Position numbers and translations under genes: made by a program | Shown: piece by piece, positions 58,224 through 64,000 of the stretch | Numbering within the stretch: position 1 is the stretch's first letter | Layout of the letters: each line of letters begins with the position of its first letter | Notes under the pieces: generated by a model | The model's input: only the letters and a program-made list of their open reading frames with translations | What the model was told of the DNA's origin: nothing | Databases searched by the model: none | Origin: Physcia stellaris | Lineage: Eukaryota > Ascomycota > Lecanoromycetes > Caliciales > Physciaceae | Assembly (NCBI GenBank): GCA_018902385.1 | Contig: JABSSW010000014.1 | Location: 558,001-622,000 of the forward strand | Reading direction: 5' to 3' | DNA length: 64,000 nt

Positions 58224-61200
58224 ATGACCTCATCATCAGGCTCCAGCCCAGAAATTGCTACTTCACCTCACGCTGCCGCAAGCTCATTTACTGCTGAAAA
58301 ACTAGTGAGAATCACTCCGATTACGTTGATTCTACTCACTCAATTCATTGCTTGTAGCAACATGCTTCTCCTCAGCACGTCCACCTCACCACCCGGCGTT
58401 GCTTCATTGGACCTATCCCTGAAGGCTGGCTGAAAAGTCATCGCAAATCATGGTACAAGCAGTATCTCAATCTATCTAATTACTCGTCACGCCAAGCTAC
58501 ATTCTCTGCTAGTCCTAGCGTATCCCAACAGCGAAGAATCTCAGGTCTTGAAGGTCCTTCCACCACTGCAACATTTGGTCATAGTTTTCCACAGCCAGAA
58601 GACGCCGACAGCGAGGAGGAGGATGACCAAGAGAGGGTTGATACGGACACAAATGATGAGGGTCATGGTGAAGCAGGTGAAGAGGAAGCTGTGCCAATAT
58701 CCACGACCTCCAAACCCACCAAACTACCAGCAAGACCCCAACCGCGGTTCAAGAAGAGGATGGCCTCGACCACTTCTGACTACGCATCTGCTGCACAGAC
58801 TTTCGTGACTGCACCTACGAAGCCACGTAGCAAACCCCAGCCAGTCGCGGGATCACTGAGACCAAAATTTTCCCAAAGCCCTCCAGCCTCGTCCTTCGTC
58901 ACTGCCTATGAATCGCCCAAAGATTTACTGGCCTCCGCGACCGACCCGACAAACAAACGTGGCGAGGGCAACACGAAATATTCTTCCAATAAGCACCTCC
59001 CTGCGCACCAAGACGGTTCCAGCTCGACAGCGTCGTTACTTCAAAACAGCGAAGTTCCCGCAACGGATAGCCCTCTGCAAGAATCTCACCCAGGATCCAA
59101 TCCACTCTCCCCCACTGTTACGAAAAGTCACCACAATTCCCACCAAGCTATCGTACCCCAGAACCAAGAGGGCGCAGGCCAGCAAGTTTCCAAGACGGCC
59201 ACTGGAGGATTGATCAGGTTTAATATACCAGAAGAGACACATAATGAACTGGACGCAAAAATAAAGCTCAAGCAAGCTGATCGTCGGAAACTGTGGAGAC
59301 ATAGGCACGGACAGGGCCACCCAGGGAAATCGTGAAAGTTGAGAAAATGCTGGTCAAAATGGACTCTACAGTGCAGGAACTTGAAGCGGATTATGATGAG
59401 AATGACAGTCAGAAAATCGAAACTAGGGCGATCGAGAAATGGCGGGAGTATGTGGTGGTTTGCCGTGAAAGCTCTGACGACGGAGCCGATTATTCCCTCC
59501 AACTGTATAAAACACGAGTCATACCTTCAGTGGAGCAAACCAAGGTTGAAAAACGGTCCGCACACGAGATACCGCTGAACAGGAAGACTACGAAGATCAA
59601 TCTTTACTCATCACTTGATAAGACTTTGGTGATATGGGTACCATGGAAGCAAGGAAGAGCAATCTACATTTTACGACCGAGATCGGCGGCGAGCTCTGTG
59701 GAATGGTACACATTCATTCGTGGAGTCTTGGGCCGAAAGCGATCTCCTACCCTTCAAGTCAATGTTCCAGATCTTAGCGTGAGTCTTCAGCTCGATGATC
59801 CTTTCGGTCATCTGGAGTCGTCCGAAGATGCAGTACAAGCTTCTAGAGGAGACCAAGCGGCGTTAGTAAGGACGATGGAGGCCGAGAGAGCCGTGGCTGG
59901 AGACATTGTGTCTCGATGTATGAATATGCTTGAGAAGGATCCAGAGTGGGCTAACGTCCTTGATGCGTGGCTACGAAATGAGAAGATGGGCTTGGCTTGG
60001 AAAAGGTACGATCGTCTTGAGTGGGTTCATGGGGCCAATGAACAGAAGATGTACGGCACCATAGCTATGCAAAAGTCGCATGAGCTCGAGCTCCGCCCAA
60101 AAGAACATTACCCAACCAGCGCGAAGATAAGAATCGAGAACGGAGCTACTGAGGCTTTTGACGAACCTGCGCCTGTTGAAGGTTTCCTGATCCGCCTTAC
60201 CTCTCAGAAAGGACGATCTCGAAGGCTAGGCAAAATGTTCTTTAAGCGCTTGTACTTCTTCACGCATAATCAGTACCTTTGTTACTGTCGACCGGCAAAA
60301 GCGATCCCTCCACCGTCGCCTAGGATGCCCTTGAATGGAAGCTCCAGAGTGCCCAGTGCGAGTGAGATTGTTGAAAAAATACCACTTATCTATGATGTGA
60401 ACCCATATCCTCTAGAAAATGGCCAGATAACATGGATGAAGCATGGCAATACTGCTACACGGCAGAAGCACGATGAGGAGGCATATCAGGAGGCTGAGCG
60501 CAGTATTAATACCTTATTGAACGCAGAAGGATACATCAACCTCAACCATGTCTCGAAAGTGCGAAACGTAACTCGAGGCAGCACACCGGCCGATGATAAT
60601 ATCGATCAAGGAGAAGATGTCAACTTCCATCAGGAAGTTTCCGACACGCGCCGAGATGATGGGAAGACTGATACCTTTGACGACGATCGGACCTTTGAGC
60701 TGAAGATGACCAATGGCCTTATAATTCGCTTGCAAGCCTACAACGAGGACACCAAGAACGAGTGGATGAACCGCTTAGAGAAGCTGGTTAACTACTGGAA
60801 AGCGCGCCTAATCAACGACATGGACCAGTTCAAACTCACCCGCCAGGAGAACCTGAGAACACTTGACATCGACGAAGAAACAGAATCCCTTCTCGGGCAA
60901 TTCGGCCGCAAGTGGGAAGTGACAAGATCGGTAGCCTCGCCCCAGCTCTTCAACATGTGCGGCATATCCTGCTGCCGCACGATCACGATGTCAGGTTTCC
61001 TCTACCATAAGCCGCGGCGACACACCACTTTCGTGCGCTGCGGAGTCATTCTTTGTCATGGACAAATACTTATATTCCATGGCACGCTTCGTGAACGATC
61101 GGGGAAGGAGGTCCCGCATATCCAGCATGAGCGCGCGACTGCGATTGATCTCAAAGATTGCTATATCTACAGCGGGCTAGTCACTGAAGGCGATCTACTC

Positions 61201-61536
61201 TACCAGAATCAGACCTTCGATAGCAATCACCCCGGCCACCACGCGCTTCCACGTCTGTACCGCGAAGATGGGTGGACCTCGACTGATGAGGATACCATGA
61301 CCACGTTCGTGATCTGGCAAGCTCGGAAGCGATCGTTCTTCAAAGCCCGGGAGGACCAGGGAGAGGGCAAGACGAGGCAGCGGCTAAGATACGTATCGCA
61401 GCTTGGGGTGCCTGGGCGATCTATCGTGTTTAAGACGAGGAGTCGCGCCGAGCGAGATCACTGGGTGTTGAGTGTTGGGATGGAGATTGAGAGGCTGCAG
61501 CAGGGCGAGGAGATTAGGGTGGTTCCAAAGAAATGA
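58224..61536 (+). CDS. SPO71: Spo71-like PH-domain sporulation protein (apparent frame break)
   Basis: Exon 1 is 58,224–58,304. A 53-bp intron (GTGAGA…TTGTAG) leads to an open frame 58,358–59,335, and a second frame runs to 61,536, roughly 1,090 residues together. RRCFIGPIPEGWLKSHRKSWYK follows exon 1, as in the Spo7_2_N/Spo71 family. The second part has double PH domains: one around VEGFLIRLTSQKGR…FFKRLYFFTHNQYLCYC…NEWMNRLEKLV and another from MSGFLYHKPRRHTTFVRCG to HWVLSVGMEIE. Yeast Spo71 shapes the prospore membrane; filamentous homologues are little studied. At about 59,318–59,332 the frame shifts by one base in a conserved stretch (…GHPG / EIVKVEKML…). No plausible intron explains it, so either an assembly error or a disabling mutation is likely. 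Confidence 0.65.
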
Positions 61537-61980
61537 CACGTAAATTGTTTGTGAGCGAAGGATTGTTTCTAGCAAGGCGTCAGCAGTCGGGAGAAAGCCT
61601 GTACATGTGAGCGGCTTTGGTACTTTTGTATGAAATGGGAAAAGAAGTATATCTAATAGCCTATTATCTATCCAGCCAGACTAACCCTATGCCGCAAGCC
61701 ATTGGCGTTTTCCGTCCTCATGAGATCTCTGTATCTGATTTTCTCACCACTCGAAGAATTTTTTGATTTAAGGTACATTGGTACTCGTACCTGGCAGTCT
61801 TCCACCTCTGACACAGTCCTGCCTGACGGAATGCATCAATCCATTCTCTCCACATCCCTCTTTAACTGATAGAGAGTAAATCGACCCCGAATGACAGACA
61901 CCCTACGCTCGACAGGGGACCGGGGGCGGTCCGGTAAAAATCCGGAAAGAATTGATTACGTAAAAAATGCCAAAAAGGAA
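61537..61980. other. 3' flank of Spo71-like gene and GC-rich motif
   Basis: Non-coding. It contains a CCGGGGGCGGTCCGGT block at about 61,918, followed by GAATTGATTACGTAA, directly beside the 3' end of the tRNA-like gene. It may be a mobile-element remnant. Confidence 0.35.
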
Positions 61981-62074
61981 TGCTCCTCCGGGTGGGCTCG
62001 AACCACCAACCTCCTGATGACAGTGAGGGGGATCACTAACAGTCAGACGCGCTAGCCAATTGCGCCACAGACTG
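61981..62074 (-). tRNA. tRNA-Asn(GTT)-like gene with intron; acceptor stem mismatched
   Basis: Read on the minus strand from 62,074. The D-arm is GCGC-AATTGGCTA-GCGC, with box A TGGCGCAATTGG. The anticodon arm is TCTGA-CTGTTA-…-A-TCAGG with anticodon GTT. An 18-nt intron after position 37 (GTGATCCCCCTCACTGTC, itself a small hairpin) is in the canonical place. The variable loop is AGGTT, the T-arm GGTGG-TTCGAGC-CCACC, and box B matches GGTTCGAGCC. The acceptor 5' strand CAGTCTG pairs with the 3' strand CGGAGGA at only about four inner positions; the outer three do not pair. It could be a pseudogene, or a gene whose 3' end was altered by the adjacent GC-rich insertion. Confidence 0.65.
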
Positions 62075-62664
62075 GGAATTTGTAAGCTAACTTCAAAGTT
62101 GGAGAGCGCAGAGTGCTTACGGAAATTGGGCCTCGATTACGAGAAGATGCAGGAAAAGCTCTTATTGTACAATATTCAATTTTTTGATCAACATCAAGCA
62201 CTAAAAGTAAAAACGTCTTTCTTTTTTCCCTTTGTCGTTTCTTTTTGGTCGTCTCTTTTTCAATGCTCTGTAAATTTCATGATTTATCGTCGTATTCACA
62301 ATGTACATGACGGTACAACTCTTGAAAACTGTACAACTTCACAGTTCCGCTCAATGTATTCTACAAGTTGATACATTCAAGTTTTTTATCGTAACAAAAC
62401 GTGGAGAGGCACTTCGAATTCGGGCGGCAGCACTCATGCTTGATTAGGTAAAGCTGTAGGCTTCCTGTAAGGGACTTTCAAGGTTATCCAGGTAGGGATC
62501 TCGCTGTCTCAGATAGAGAACAGCATTTCTCTGCCTAGACTACAGCCTTTATCTATTTGAGGGGAGTGTGTCTACCACGAGATGTGAGTTCCGGCTATTT
62601 GAGAATTATATGAGATCTAATCCTTCCCAGATTCTTTTCTGGCTAACCATTAAATGACTATACC
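62075..62664. promoter_or_regulatory. Intergenic region between tRNA-like gene and F-box-like gene
   Basis: About 590 bp. A 103-codon frame starting inside the tRNA region is chance. A T-rich tract (62,213–62,265) and the last ~150 bp before 62,665 probably include the next gene's promoter. Confidence 0.35.
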
Positions 62665-64000
62665 ATGTCATCCTTGCTAACTCTCCCCAACGAGCTTGTG
62701 TCTCGTGTCTCTCACTTCGTCCGTGCTGCTGACCTGCTGCAATTCGCGTTAACGAGCAAATTGGTCTTCGCCTTGACTCAAGACGCTCTCAACCGGCACC
62801 GTGAGCTCAGCAAACGATATGCGCTTCTGGAGGTCGGCTCCTTTGGATCACCGAGCAACGCCATAGATGGTCTGAAGGGCGATGACACTCATCATGCTCT
62901 GTTGCTACTGGCCACAATCTTGCAGGATCCTGATGTGGCGTATCATACGAAGGGCATGCACATTGGTGATTGTGGCTCCGATGATTCCGAAGATCCGTAT
63001 GAGAACACACGCCAGGATATTCTCGAGTCAAGGCAGTCAGTCGTTGCTGATCACTCCGCTCAGCTACAGCAATTGGTGGACAAATGTCCGTTCGTCTCGC
63101 CCGACTCGAAGGAAAGTCTAAAGGATCTTCTCCTTCAGCCAGGCAGTGATCATGGGGCAGTGTGTTTACTTCTCACTCTTCTTCCTAATTTGAAGCTTGT
63201 GCATCTGGAAAATTGGTACCGTTGTTCGGATACATTTCGTCATATCGTCGGGCAGATTGCAGAAGCCAACCAGGACCCAGCTTCTCCAAATCATGGTAAG
63301 GCTTTGAGCCGCCTTGTGGAATGCTCAATGAGCCATGAAGATGGCGAGATGGGCGTTTTGTTTGACGATTACGATATCTTTGCCATGCTGCCGTCCCTCC
63401 GTACTCTACGTGGCAGGCAAATCAGTGGCTATCATCATTTGTGTTGGTCGACCGAGCTGCGTCCTTGTTCGTCAAACATTACAGAAATCGATTTCACACA
63501 AAGTGCCATTGGTGCGCAAAATTTTCGGGGTCTTCTTGAAGCCACTCACTGTCTCAAGAGGTTCACTTACCATTTCCCTGGTCCAGTCGTTGGCGATGCC
63601 TATTACACGCCGTTTACAATCATCGATGTATTGCGCAAGACTGCTGCTCAAACTCTGGAGCTGCTGGATATGGCAGGGATACCCAAGAGTTCAGAAGAAG
63701 AGAATCTAATCTTTGAAGAAGGAGATAGCAGGTCAATTGGATCACTACACATGTTCAGGGCACTGAAGAAAATCCGGCTGGAGGATACCTTATTTCAACT
63801 GCCAAAAGAATCCGAGGATATGAAGGAAAGTCCAGAGGCTCTGCTAGAGGGCAGGCTGCAATGCTAATTACTATTGCACAGGGGTTCGCACCTATCTACG
63901 AACGGGTCGTCGATATCTTTCCGCCATCGGTCAGACGGTTCACGTTGATCCAGTATGAAGAGCCCAAAGAATCACAAGAGATTTTTTATGGGTTGGCGGA
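62665..64000 (+). CDS. F-box-like protein, runs off right edge, apparent frame break
   Basis: From Met 62,665 the frame is open to 63,867 (400 codons). Residues 6–45 form an F-box-like motif (LPNELVSRVSHFV…LLQFALTSKLV). The remainder has spaced Leu-rich segments (LLTLLPNLKLVHLENW, MLPSLRTLRGRQI, HMFRALKKIRLEDTLFQL), as in fungal F-box/LRR-like proteins that would recruit substrates to an SCF ubiquitin ligase. After the stop, another frame continues to the window end with family-like sequence (ERVVDIFPPSVRRFTLIQY). The junction lies near 63,840–63,880; an intron 63,830–63,881 has good signals but wrong phase, so a frameshift or error is likelier. The substrate is unknown. Confidence 0.55.

Noticed and set aside
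63830-63881. 52-bp intron with CTAAT branch and CACAG acceptor near the end of the F-box-like gene
   Set aside because: The signals are good but the phase does not restore the family-like downstream frame.
1-64000. CRISPR array, bacterial operon or ribosomal RNA genes
   Set aside because: No regularly spaced repeats of that kind, no Shine–Dalgarno-linked operons and no rRNA sequence; the window is eukaryotic.

Overview
The window comes from a filamentous ascomycete (Pezizomycotina). The evidence is short GT–AG introns (about 46–65 bp, with a few longer) carrying CTAAC/CTGAC-like branch points. Many proteins belong to families known mainly from filamentous fungi: DUF7580, DUF6594, a DUF7708/STAND-type N-terminus, HET-C2/GLTP, a Spo71-type PH protein and fungal C2H2 proteins. 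A 28.5 kb AT-rich block filled with mutated transposons also fits. I cannot assign the genus.

Layout. (1) 1–738 holds the 5' part of a multi-pass membrane-protein gene that runs off the left edge. (2) About 1,135–29,620 is an AT-rich compartment of C-to-T mutated repeats. It contains two related short LTR elements facing each other (2,479–5,842 and 6,918–10,092), a small TIR element with an 8-bp target duplication (10,520–11,060), a Ty3/Gypsy relic (from about 18,060) and a second, 7.9 kb Gypsy relic inserted into it (21,160–29,089). A single unmutated, GC-normal, non-autonomous LTR element sits inside this block (12,682–14,540) and carries the same kind of protein as the two short fossil elements. 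(3) 29,714–45,000 is gene-bearing but patchy. It holds a divergent C2H2 / DUF7580 pair, an alcohol acetyltransferase tail-to-tail with a truncated carboxylesterase, a four-exon caspase-like (metacaspase) gene, a small SH3-like-tail protein, a DUF6594 membrane protein and a truncated DUF7708/STAND-type gene. (4) 45,787–64,000 is a more ordinary gene arm: a small secreted protein, a DUF7924-like protein, an unusual Cys-x-x triplet-repeat membrane protein, an MME1-type mitochondrial carrier, an uncharacterised fungal family, a HET-C2-like glycolipid transfer protein, a Spo71-like PH protein with an apparent frame break, an odd tRNA-Asn gene and an F-box-like protein at the right edge.

How it works together. 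Genes next to the AT-rich block are enriched in domains found in fungal non-self recognition and regulated cell death (C2H2/NLR-associated, DUF7580, caspase-like, DUF6594, DUF7708, and more distantly HET-C2), with several truncated copies. This is what one expects of a fast-evolving genome compartment; a functional link between the genes is inference.

The two most unusual signals are the mutation signature of the AT-rich block and the Cys-x-x solenoid-like protein at 51,386–52,540. In the block, CpC and CpT are almost eliminated while CpA and CpG persist and TpA is low, the reverse of classical CpA-to-TpA RIP. The protein has two triplet-cysteine arrays, each closed by the same cap motif, between a basic N-terminus and a single C-terminal membrane anchor.
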